A DNA stretch of 59,071 nucleotides from Ignavibacteriaceae bacterium. Its GTDB lineage: Bacteria > Bacteroidota > Ignavibacteria > Ignavibacteriales > Ignavibacteriaceae. The translations under genes and the position numbers were made by a program. Positions 18,267-25,574 of the stretch are shown here, in pieces. The stretch lies in contig JACZKK010000076.1 of NCBI GenBank assembly GCA_014860115.1, positions 1 to 59,071 of the forward strand, given 5' to 3'. Below the pieces are notes generated by a model. It saw nothing but the letters and a program-made list of their open reading frames with translations. It was not told where the DNA came from and made no database searches. The first letter of the stretch is position 1. The number at the start of each line of letters is the position of its first letter.

Positions 18267-19554
18267 ATGAAATTTGTCCGATGATGAGTTCAGCTGCAGC
18301 CCTTCCACTTTTTACTGCACTTTCTATCGTTGAGGGTAAACCTGTATCTACCCAATCGCCCGCTAAAATTAAATTTTTAATTTGTGTTTCTTGAGCTGGT
18401 CTTTTGTCAATAATATCATTTGATGGAATAAAAGTAGCACGTTTTTCTTTTATAATTTTGTAACCGATTATCAATTCCGAATCCAGTAAGAAGAATTTTT
18501 TCATTTCATCTTTTACCATCTCTATTAAATCCTCATCTGATTTGTTTACAAGTTCATTGGCATCGCTGATTACAATATTCAGGTGCGTTCCTTTGTTAAA
18601 TACCCAGTGCAATGGTGAATTGATGAGTCCGAAAAAATCTTCCGGAAATTTAGTCGCCTTCAACCAAATGTGAATATTGAGGATTGATGAATACTTAAAA
18701 TCCGGGAGGACAAAAATATTTTCATCGTCAATTATCCGATTCAGTGCGAATGCCGGAATAGCTGAAATTACAAAATCGAAATCGAGAAATACTTTTTCTG
18801 AAGAATGAATTTCGGTTACCTGGTTTTCTGATATAATTAGCTTTTCAACTGGTTCGGATAAAATTATCTCTCCCCCATTTTTCACAATAAACTCCTCAGC
18901 ATTTTTACAATATGATTCACTCAACCCATATTTTGGTAAAACGATTGTCGCTGCTTTATTTCCCTTCAGAAAAATCTGCTTCAGAATATCTATAAAAATT
19001 TTGGCAGAAGCTTTTTCAATGTTCGTGTTTAAAGCTCCCACAGCCAGAATTTTCCAGAATGCATCCTGAACATTTTGTGATTGGTTCTCTTTCTCCAGCC
19101 ACTCTTTAATATTCATATTTGAAAATTTATCAGAAGTTAGGAATGGAAGCTTGGAAAATACTTTCAATAAACTCGCGCGATCTGAAAGACTTATAGCTTT
19201 AAATTTTAAAAGTCCAATTAATAAATTGAAAGGATAAACGAAAGTAAAACTTTTTAAAGGTAATACTCGAAACCCTTCCTTCACAAAATTTACTTCAAGT
19301 CGCTTTTGAAAATGAAAATTTTCTTTTGCTCCAATGAACGAAAGGAATTTCAAAGTTTCAGAATAGCACCCCATAAGAATGTGCTGCCCGTTATCCAGGA
19401 CAGTGTTGGTTTCTTTGTCCAGGAAAGAATAAGTTCTGCCGCCTAACTTTGGCGAGGCTTCCAGAAGTGTAACTTTGTATTTTTTATTTGCTAGATATGC
19501 TGCAGCTGAAAGCCCTGCAAATCCTCCCCCGATAACAATGACTTTTTTTTGCAT
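18247..19554 (-). CDS. hpnE: Hydroxysqualene dehydroxylase (HpnE)-type FAD oxidoreductase
   Basis: FAD-dependent amine-oxidase/phytoene-desaturase superfamily member of 435 residues. The Rossmann motif is VIGGGFAGLSAAAYL (about 6-20), then EASPKLGGR, and DNGQHILMGCY, a segment typical of squalene-associated HpnE. C-terminal FAD contact: LAGDWVDTGLPSTIESAVKSG. In the HpnCDE route HpnC makes hydroxysqualene from presqualene diphosphate and HpnE reduces it to squalene. It follows hpnC and hpnD on the same strand with a 20-base gap. A carotenoid desaturase is the main alternative, but the flanking hpnC/hpnD pair favours HpnE. Confidence 0.85.
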   Translation of the reverse strand: MQKKVIVIGGGFAGLSAAAYLANKKYKVTLLEASPKLGGRTYSFLDKETNTVLDNGQHILMGCYSETLKFLSFIGAKENFHFQKRLEVNFVKEGFRVLPLKSFTFVYPFNLLIGLLKFKAISLSDRASLLKVFSKLPFLTSDKFSNMNIKEWLEKENQSQNVQDAFWKILAVGALNTNIEKASAKIFIDILKQIFLKGNKAATIVLPKYGLSESYCKNAEEFIVKNGGEIILSEPVEKLIISENQVTEIHSSEKVFLDFDFVISAIPAFALNRIIDDENIFVLPDFKYSSILNIHIWLKATKFPEDFFGLINSPLHWVFNKGTHLNIVISDANELVNKSDEDLIEMVKDEMKKFFLLDSELIIGYKIIKEKRATFIPSNDIIDKRPAQETQIKNLILAGDWVDTGLPSTIESAVKSGRAAAELIIGQISFITLPR

Positions 19555-19574
19555 CTGATAAAATTCAGAATAGA

Positions 19575-20417
19575 TCAGTATACCAATCTGTACTTAGCCC
19601 AAACTCCGAGTGAAATGCCAACCTTTTTTGCTGTTGAGATTTTAATCCTGTTATGATAAACATCGTAATCAGCATCCACAATTTTATTAAGCATCCTGTA
19701 ATAAATATGCTGCATTGCTCTGGCAGCGAACATTGCTTTCTTATCTTCGCGGTTCAGACTTGCAGTTGCGGCATTAAAATATTCTCTGGCACGTTCAACC
19801 TGGTAGTGCATCATCTTTTGAAAATTTTCGTTATAGGTACTATTGAAAATATCTGATTCGTGGTAATTAAATTTTTCAAGGTCCTCTTTTGGAAGGTAGA
19901 TCCTTCCTTTCTCTGCATCCTTCTTTATATCGCGTAATATGTTAGTCAATTGAAGTGCAATGCCAAGATTAACTGCAAAATCTTTTGCGGATGGATGTTT
20001 GTAACCAAAAATTTCAATACACATTAATCCAACAGTCGATGCAACATGATAGCAATAAGTCTGCAAATCATTGAAGGTTAGGTATCTCTTCTGCTGAAGG
20101 TCCATTTCCATTCCCTTAAGAAGATCAAAGAAAGGTTCGAGTGGAATATTGAAATGCTGTATGGTCTTAGAAAGTTTATTGATCAAGGGATAATCTGAAT
20201 GACCATTCAGTGATTTCTCTAATTCTACTCTCCACTTTCTAAGCTTATCATATTTTAAATCATCAGTAACAGTTCCTTCATCAACAATATCATCGGTCTC
20301 ACGGCAAAAAGCATAAACGGTATTCATCGCATCACGTTGTTCAGCCGGTAAAAGGTTAAAAGCATAATAAAAGCTGCTTTTACTTTTCTTTGAAATTTCC
20401 TTTGCGATATCGTTCAT
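19575..20417 (-). CDS. hpnD: Presqualene diphosphate synthase (HpnD)-type
   Basis: Squalene/phytoene-synthase family enzyme (280 residues) that joins two farnesyl diphosphates. It has both Asp-rich Mg-diphosphate motifs: DDIVDE (first) and NILRDIKKDAEKGRIYLP (second), plus the N-terminal SFYYAFNLLP. Role as the presqualene-diphosphate step is inferred from the three-gene set. Its start overlaps the end of hpnC by four bases. Confidence 0.86.
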   Translation of the reverse strand: MNDIAKEISKKSKSSFYYAFNLLPAEQRDAMNTVYAFCRETDDIVDEGTVTDDLKYDKLRKWRVELEKSLNGHSDYPLINKLSKTIQHFNIPLEPFFDLLKGMEMDLQQKRYLTFNDLQTYCYHVASTVGLMCIEIFGYKHPSAKDFAVNLGIALQLTNILRDIKKDAEKGRIYLPKEDLEKFNYHESDIFNSTYNENFQKMMHYQVERAREYFNAATASLNREDKKAMFAARAMQHIYYRMLNKIVDADYDVYHNRIKISTAKKVGISLGVWAKYRLVY

Positions 20418-21283
20418 AAAGAAATAAATGATTTTATAAAAAGTTTCAAATAATCAGTTTTAGTTAAAACCGGTCTTCTAGTAAAAACATCAAAATCAGA
20501 GCCACGGATTTTGTTTAGAATTTCTTCGCCTCCTCTAATCGTCCAGGCAATTTCATACTTAAATCTACCGGAAAGAAATTCTAATAAACTCTTGCCTTCA
20601 TCATACAAAATCTGGACTCTATTAACACTAAATTCAATTAACTTCTTCAAGTTATGACTAATTTCATTCATCTCAAACATTTTTTCATCTACACCGAATT
20701 TTTTCATTTCATCAAGAGGATAATAGATCCTTCCCTTATTTAAATCAATACTGGTATCCTGGATAAAATTGGTTATTTGCAATGCCGTGCAAATTTTATC
20801 GGAATAGTAAAATGCTCTTTGATTTCTGACATTAAAAAGCTCAAGCAATATTCTTCCAACTGGATTGGCTGAGTTCGAGCAATAGTCCATCACTTCATTA
20901 AAATCTGTATAACGGGTTTTTATGACATCCTGTTTAAATGCTTTTAGAAGATTAAAAAAATATTCCGGATTTAACTTTCGTGTAATAATTGTGTATCGTA
21001 GTGCTGATTCAAGTTCAGTAGCCGGGTTCGCTCTGAGCAATGACTTAAATCGATCCTCAAAAGTCTGAAGCTTTTCAACCCTTATAGATGAAGAGTAATT
21101 CCCTTCATCAGCAAAATCATCCGCAGTTCGGGCGAACCAATAAATTACGCTAATATCATTTCTAAATTTTTTAGGAATAAGAAAAGAAACTACCGGAAAA
21201 TTTTCATAGTGTGATCTTGCAAGCTGGCGAGCCTGATTGTACCCTGCTACCAGATCGGATTTTTCAATTTTGGATTCAGACAT
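20414..21283 (-). CDS. hpnC: Hydroxysqualene synthase (HpnC)-type
   Basis: A second squalene/phytoene-synthase family protein (289 residues), diverged from hpnD. It has ARTADDFADEG and NFIQDTSIDLNKGRIYYP, again the two Asp-rich motifs, and the HYENFPVVSFLIPK start typical of HpnC. It is first in the hpnC-hpnD-hpnE operon. No squalene-hopene cyclase (hpnF) or isoprenyl-diphosphate synthase follows in the window, so the fate of squalene is not shown here. Confidence 0.86.
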   Translation of the reverse strand: MSESKIEKSDLVAGYNQARQLARSHYENFPVVSFLIPKKFRNDISVIYWFARTADDFADEGNYSSSIRVEKLQTFEDRFKSLLRANPATELESALRYTIITRKLNPEYFFNLLKAFKQDVIKTRYTDFNEVMDYCSNSANPVGRILLELFNVRNQRAFYYSDKICTALQITNFIQDTSIDLNKGRIYYPLDEMKKFGVDEKMFEMNEISHNLKKLIEFSVNRVQILYDEGKSLLEFLSGRFKYEIAWTIRGGEEILNKIRGSDFDVFTRRPVLTKTDYLKLFIKSFISL

Positions 21284-21519
21284 TCAAAAACATTAAAGAG
21301 TGAATTGCTATTATAAAAATAAACGTATCTCATTAACCGACAAAAATGTCTATTATCTGAGTATGTATAATTGAATCACAAATATCATTCTGAGTCAAGA
21401 AATTGACTTGATATTTATAAAATTAAGCAAAAACGTAAATATTAACTGGAATAAAAGTTGGCTTCATCAACTGCAATGAATATTATAATCACAAAGTTAA
21501 AACAGTAAAAGAGGGTATT

Positions 21520-21900
21520 ATGGAAGACTTTGAACAGAAAGTAGTTGACGATGTAGTAGTTGAAGTAGTGAACCTTACTCGTGCAACCTGGAAGGAGGCA
21601 AATCAATTCAAACTGATTCTTCAGGCTGATATTGAAAAGAAATTTAAAAAATTAGTCGTAGATATAAGCAAAATCGAATTTATGGATTCTACCTTTTTAG
21701 GAACACTTGTCCTTACAAAAAGAAACATAACGCAGATTGGCGGAGACCTAAAATTGGTAGAACCACTTTCTGTTTTTAAAGCTCTTATGGAAAAGACTTC
21801 AACACTGAATATTTTTGAAACATATAAAAGTGCAAGTGACGCTGTAAAAAGTTTTAAGCACGTTGAACCTATCAAACCATCGGTTCGATTACACGTGTAA
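21520..21900 (+). CDS. STAS-domain anti-sigma factor antagonist
   Basis: Single STAS domain (126 residues) of the SpoIIAA/RsbV type. The phosphorylatable serine is S57 in FMDSTFLG, where SpoIIAA has S58. Such proteins bind and inhibit an anti-sigma kinase when unphosphorylated (family knowledge). No kinase or sigma factor gene is next to it, so its partner is elsewhere. The ATG has a GAGGG ribosome-binding site, and a strong intrinsic terminator follows, so it appears to be a monocistronic transcript. Confidence 0.88.
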   Translation: MEDFEQKVVDDVVVEVVNLTRATWKEANQFKLILQADIEKKFKKLVVDISKIEFMDSTFLGTLVLTKRNITQIGGDLKLVEPLSVFKALMEKTSTLNIFETYKSASDAVKSFKHVEPIKPSVRLHV

Positions 21901-21930
21901 TAAAGTACTTGTAGGGAAGCAAATACGTAG

Positions 21931-21963
21931 AAAGCCACTCTTTTTTTTCAGAGTGGCTTTTTT
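21931..21963 (+). terminator. Intrinsic terminator after the STAS gene
   Basis: Perfect 10-bp stem AAAGCCACTC / GAGTGGCTTT with a T-rich 10-base loop and a T run following on the + strand. It ends the STAS transcript 30 bases past the stop and separates it from the converging tRNA-Leu transcript. Confidence 0.85.
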
Positions 21964-21990
21964 CATTAATTCTTATCTTGAAAAAGTATG

Positions 21991-22074
21991 TGCCCGGAAC
22001 AGGACTTGAACCTGCACTGGCTTGCGCCAACTAGCTCCTGAAGCTAGCGTGTATACCAATTTCACCATCCGGGC
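21991..22074 (-). tRNA. tRNA-Leu (anticodon CAG)
   Basis: 84-nt type II tRNA read from the minus strand. Acceptor stem GCCCGGA / TCCGGGC with discriminator A, D arm GTGAAATTGGTATACAC, anticodon stem CTAGC / GCTAG with loop TTCAGGA (CAG), a variable arm with a GGC..GCC stem, and T arm with GGTTCAAGTCC. CCA is not encoded. It starts only 5 bases after the stop codon of the GIY-YIG gene, so both are probably on one transcript. A partial second copy of its 5' half lies on the far side of that gene. Confidence 0.95.
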
Positions 22075-22079
22075 AATAA

Positions 22080-22316
22080 TCACTTTAATTTTTTTAAGAA
22101 CTCTTTTCCTACGCCTGACTTAAAATATTTTTCTCTCTTTCTTGCATCTTCTCTTGTTGGTTGTTCTTCCCAATACATCAATTCAAATGGTCGGTATGCT
22201 CTTGTAGTTATTTCACGTCCAGAATTATGCCTTCGAATCCTCTCATCCAGATCCGCTGTCAAACCAACATATATATAATTTCTTACCATGCTTTTTATTG
22301 CATATACTTTATACAC
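22080..22316 (-). CDS. Small GIY-YIG nuclease, tRNA-associated
   Basis: A 78-residue stand-alone GIY-YIG (URI-type) nuclease domain: VYAIKS and YIYVGLT form the GIY/YIG strands, then DLDERIRRHNSG with the conserved Arg and His, and an Arg/Lys-rich end with REKYFKSGVGKEFLKKLK. Start is GTG at 22316, because a TAG stop lies just upstream in frame. This GTG directly follows the point where homology to the tRNA-Leu 5' half ends. No DNA-binding extension is present. Small proteins of this kind are common in Bacteroidota-type genomes and their function is unsettled; a homing-type role is inferred here from the tRNA context. Confidence 0.85.
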   Translation of the reverse strand: MYKVYAIKSMVRNYIYVGLTADLDERIRRHNSGREITTRAYRPFELMYWEEQPTREDARKREKYFKSGVGKEFLKKLK

Positions 22317-22370
22317 AAGCTAGCGTGCCTGCCTGTCGGCAGACAGGTATACCAATTTCACCATCTGGGC
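22317..22370 (-). pseudogene. Duplicate 5' half of tRNA-Leu, interrupted by a palindrome
   Basis: On the minus strand this repeats the first 34 bases of the intact tRNA-Leu (acceptor strand, D arm, anticodon stem to the TT before the CAG anticodon). 33 of 34 bases match once the 20-base insert at 22328-22347 is removed. It lacks the anticodon and the 3' half and so cannot be a tRNA. It lies directly upstream of the GIY-YIG start codon, in the same orientation as the intact tRNA. Confidence 0.85.
22328..22347. repeat. 20-bp dispersed palindrome, copy 1
   Basis: CCTGCCTGTCGGCAGACAGG, a near-perfect inverted repeat around GTCGGCAGAC, inserted precisely between GTG and TAT of the tRNA fragment. 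Related copies are at 58121-58140 (complete, opposite orientation) and 32863-32884 (altered). Confidence 0.8.
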
Positions 22371-22374
22371 TAAT

Positions 22375-22482
22375 ACAATGAATAATTAAGAATGAACAAT
22401 TAAGAATTAAAAGTTAATTGTACAACAAATGTAAAGTTTTAATATCGATTTTCCAGATACTTAATTGTTCATTATTCATTGT
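22375..22482. repeat. AT-rich inverted repeat pair
   Basis: The arms ACAATGAATAATTAAGAATG... (22375-22404) and CTTAATTGTTCATTATTCAT... (22460-22482) are reverse complements apart from a short indel, separated by about 55 bases, and could fold into a long hairpin downstream of the PBP1A gene. A related single arm occurs near 40277-40312 beside the SRP RNA. It could act as a terminator or be a small non-coding mobile repeat. Confidence 0.55.
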
Positions 22483-22500
22483 TATTTTTTAATTGACCAA

Positions 22501-24774
22501 TTACCATCCAGTTTCCCCTGTTCTTTCTTCTCTTATAATTACATTCTTATCAGTATGAATTTCGCAGGTCATCGGGAGATGCTTTGAGTTGATGATGTCG
22601 TAGATAATTTCCGGACAGTAATTGTTTGCGAGCCTTGGGTCACCAAGATCCATCGTTTTCTTGCAGAACGCAACTGTATCAACACCTTCCGAATAATTAA
22701 AATATCCCACGGGAATTTTAATCTCCTTGTAAGCACCTTCCATAAACATTGCCCAGATCGGAAGCGCAGCTCTAGCACCCTGGCCATACCAATCGGTGAA
22801 CTTAACTCTGTGATCATCAAACCCAACCCAGCATCCGCCAACAAACTCCGGAGTATAACCAACAAACCATGCATCGGAAAAGTTTTGTGTTGTTCCTGTC
22901 TTTCCTGCTGCCGGGTATTGGTAATATCTTCTTACTCCTGCGCCGGTTCCATAATCAACTACATCCATCATCATACTTTCCATAATTGATGCTGTTTGAG
23001 GTGTAATCGCTTGCACATACTCCGGTACGAACTGATCAATCAGGATACCATTTTTATCTTCAATCTTTAAAATAGAAATGTTTTGAATGTGAATACCTTT
23101 GTTTACAAATGTTCCAAAAGCAGAAGTCAACTCGAGTGGTGAAACCTCAGAGGTTCCAAGCGCTATTGCAGGATACGGATCAATTTTAGAATTGATCCCC
23201 ATCCTCTGTGCAATCTTAACAACCTGCTTCGGTGGAGCAATTTCACTTATGGTCATTCTTCCTGTAATTACGTTTAGAGATTTTGCAAGTGCAAATCTCA
23301 TTGTTTCGTAACCGGAATATTCGCCATCGGAGTTAGAGGGACTCCAGCCATTGTAATCAAACTTCTGATTCAGTATTGCAAAGGCAGGATAATAACCATT
23401 CTCAATTGCTGTTGCATAAATAATCGGTTTAAATGACGAACCAGGTTGTCTCTTTATTCCTGTTACATGATTTAATCCCCTTCCAAATATCTGGTTAGTT
23501 CCTCCCACCAAAGCTTTAATTTCTCCAGTGAATGGATCAATGACAACAAAACCAACCTCTATTCTTGTAGCAACAAATTTAACAGAATCAATAAAAGCTT
23601 CATCTTTCTTTAAACGGTTATATATGGTTGCTTTATTCTCCTTAGATTCTGCGCTTCTATATTCACGGGATTTTTTTATCGCTTCATCTATAAGAGTTGC
23701 AAGTAAATCTTTGTTTTTGTTCCAGCTCCAATTTTTGTCAAATAATTTTTGATATTCCTGTATATGCTTTGCAGCAACTTCATTTGCAATCTTCTGCATA
23801 CGGATATCGATTGAAGTATAGATATTCAAACCATCGCGGTACATATCGTATCCATATTTATCAGCAAGCTCGGACAATTGCAGACGTACATATTCCATAA
23901 AGTGTGGAGCAACTGTTCTCATAACATTTGGTTTTTCTGAAGCAAGCACAATTGGTTCCTGCTTTAATTTATCATATTCATCCTTATCGAGAAAACCAGT
24001 AGACACCATATTATACATTACAAGGTTTCTTCGCTTTAATGCATTATCATAATTATTTACAGGATCAAAATCTCTTGGTGATTTGAGTAAAGCAACAAAC
24101 AATGCAGCTTCAGGAAGAGTCAGTTCGCTGGCACTTTTGCCAAAGTAAACCCGACTTGCAGCTTCTATTCCGTAGGCACTTCTTCCGAGGTACGAAACAT
24201 TCAGGTAGAGTTCAATTATTTCTTTCTTGGTGAAGTTTCTCTCAATCTGAATAGCTGTGATCCATTCCCTGATTTTTCTTACACCTTTATCAATCTTTGT
24301 TTCCCTGGTTACTTTCAACTCATAAAGATTTCTGGCAAGCTGCTGAGTTAATGTACTGGCTCCCTCTGCAAGCGATAATGAAAAAAGATTTTTAACCATC
24401 GCCTTAAAAAACCTTGTAACATCAACTCCCCAGTGATCGTAAAACTTCCTGTCTTCAGTCGCAATTAAAGCTTTAATTAAATGATCTGGAAGCTTATTTA
24501 ATTGAGTCTCAATCCTGTTCTCAATAAAGTATTGACCTAATAATTCTCCGTCAGCTGAAAATACTTTGCTTGCAAGCTGCGGTTTAGGATTTTCAAGCTC
24601 CTCAAGGGATGGTAAACCGCTGTAAATGATGGCTAAAAATGTCCCGAGCAGAACAAATGCAACTGAACCGCCAATTAACCAATATTTTTTCTTTTTAGTA
24701 TTTTTTTTCTTTTTCATCTTTTTATTTCGATAAGACGGATCATCAAAATATTTATCGTAATCTGAGTCAGTCAT
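22501..24774 (-). CDS. Penicillin-binding protein 1A (bifunctional transglycosylase/transpeptidase)
   Basis: Class A PBP of 757 residues that polymerises and cross-links peptidoglycan. A Lys-rich cytoplasmic start is followed by one membrane segment (YWLIGGSVAFVLLGTFLAII). The GT51 domain has ATEDRKFYDHWGVD and GASTLTQQLARNLY. The transpeptidase domain has SSFK (catalytic Ser), SLN and KTGTT. All active-site motifs are intact. lpxH lies 13 bases upstream on the same strand, so the two may be co-transcribed. Confidence 0.95.
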   Translation of the reverse strand: MTDSDYDKYFDDPSYRNKKMKKKKNTKKKKYWLIGGSVAFVLLGTFLAIIYSGLPSLEELENPKPQLASKVFSADGELLGQYFIENRIETQLNKLPDHLIKALIATEDRKFYDHWGVDVTRFFKAMVKNLFSLSLAEGASTLTQQLARNLYELKVTRETKIDKGVRKIREWITAIQIERNFTKKEIIELYLNVSYLGRSAYGIEAASRVYFGKSASELTLPEAALFVALLKSPRDFDPVNNYDNALKRRNLVMYNMVSTGFLDKDEYDKLKQEPIVLASEKPNVMRTVAPHFMEYVRLQLSELADKYGYDMYRDGLNIYTSIDIRMQKIANEVAAKHIQEYQKLFDKNWSWNKNKDLLATLIDEAIKKSREYRSAESKENKATIYNRLKKDEAFIDSVKFVATRIEVGFVVIDPFTGEIKALVGGTNQIFGRGLNHVTGIKRQPGSSFKPIIYATAIENGYYPAFAILNQKFDYNGWSPSNSDGEYSGYETMRFALAKSLNVITGRMTISEIAPPKQVVKIAQRMGINSKIDPYPAIALGTSEVSPLELTSAFGTFVNKGIHIQNISILKIEDKNGILIDQFVPEYVQAITPQTASIMESMMMDVVDYGTGAGVRRYYQYPAAGKTGTTQNFSDAWFVGYTPEFVGGCWVGFDDHRVKFTDWYGQGARAALPIWAMFMEGAYKEIKIPVGYFNYSEGVDTVAFCKKTMDLGDPRLANNYCPEIIYDIINSKHLPMTCEIHTDKNVIIREERTGETGW

Positions 24775-24787
24775 AATTTAGTTACAA

Positions 24788-25510
24788 TTATAATTCGACA
24801 ATTTCAAATTTTTGGTTTTTGAAAACTCCGTAACAAGGTTTATCAAGCCACGATCCTAGGTTGATATAATTCCCTTGCTTATAAGTTTGCCAGATACGTT
24901 TGTGTAAGTGGCCAAACAGAATATAGTCAAATCCTTCATCAATTTTTTTCTTTGCTGTTTCATATAAACCATCAACCTCACCATAATCTTTTTTATCTGT
25001 GTATGCACGGCTGGATTTGCTAGTTTTACTTGCAATACCAATTCCAATATCCGGGTGAAGCAAAGAATAAAGCCACTGAAAGAATTTGTTTCGTAATATA
25101 CATTTTAAAATGTTATATCCGGTATCATTACTTACCAATCCATCGCCATGAGCGATAAAAAACTTTTTACCATTTAGTTCGATTGATAATCTATCGGTAT
25201 GCATAATTACACCGAATTCTTTTTCAAAAAAATCACGGTGAAGAAAATCGTGATTACCAATGAAGTAATGTAATTTAATCTTGCGTTCACTGAGGTCTTT
25301 TAATGCAGCAAGAGTTCTGTAAAAACCTTTCTGATAAACTCTTTTGTATTCAAACCAATAATCGAAAAGATCTCCAACAATAAACAACTCATCGCAATTT
25401 GTTTCTGCAAATTTTAAAAAACTGACAAGTTTTTTCTCTTTTGCTTCTTCCTGCGACTTGTCCTGCAATCCTAAATGAATATCAGAAATAAAAAAGTAAA
25501 CTTTCTCCAC
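24788..25510 (-). CDS. lpxH: UDP-2,3-diacylglucosamine pyrophosphatase
   Basis: Calcineurin-like metallophosphatase (240 residues) that hydrolyses UDP-2,3-diacylglucosamine to lipid X in lipid A synthesis. Metal motifs in order: ISDIHLG, VGDLFDYW, GNHDF, AHGDG and FGHLHKR. The DYWFEY segment is typical of the LpxH branch. Start is a GTG at 25510. It implies a lipopolysaccharide outer membrane, consistent with SprA and the TonB receptor. LpxG/LpxI-type functions cannot be fully excluded without alignment. Confidence 0.85.
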   Translation of the reverse strand: MEKVYFFISDIHLGLQDKSQEEAKEKKLVSFLKFAETNCDELFIVGDLFDYWFEYKRVYQKGFYRTLAALKDLSERKIKLHYFIGNHDFLHRDFFEKEFGVIMHTDRLSIELNGKKFFIAHGDGLVSNDTGYNILKCILRNKFFQWLYSLLHPDIGIGIASKTSKSSRAYTDKKDYGEVDGLYETAKKKIDEGFDYILFGHLHKRIWQTYKQGNYINLGSWLDKPCYGVFKNQKFEIVEL

Positions 25511-25574
25511 AAATACTATAAGTTAATTATGAATAATTCAAAGCTACATATATGATAAAGGAAAAAAAATTCAC

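Noticed and set aside
21284-21519. Sigma-70-type promoter before the STAS gene (TTGACT near 21409)
   Set aside because: No -10-like box stands at a suitable distance and promoter rules for this lineage are unclear; not called.
21991-22370. Group I intron with homing endonuclease in tRNA-Leu
   Set aside because: The insertion point in the anticodon loop fits, but the downstream tRNA is complete rather than a 3' exon, and the 276 bases are nearly all nuclease gene, leaving no room for an intron core.
22161-22373. 70-residue frame opposite the GIY-YIG gene
   Set aside because: Antisense shadow ending in the repeat-derived CLPVGRQVY; no supporting features.
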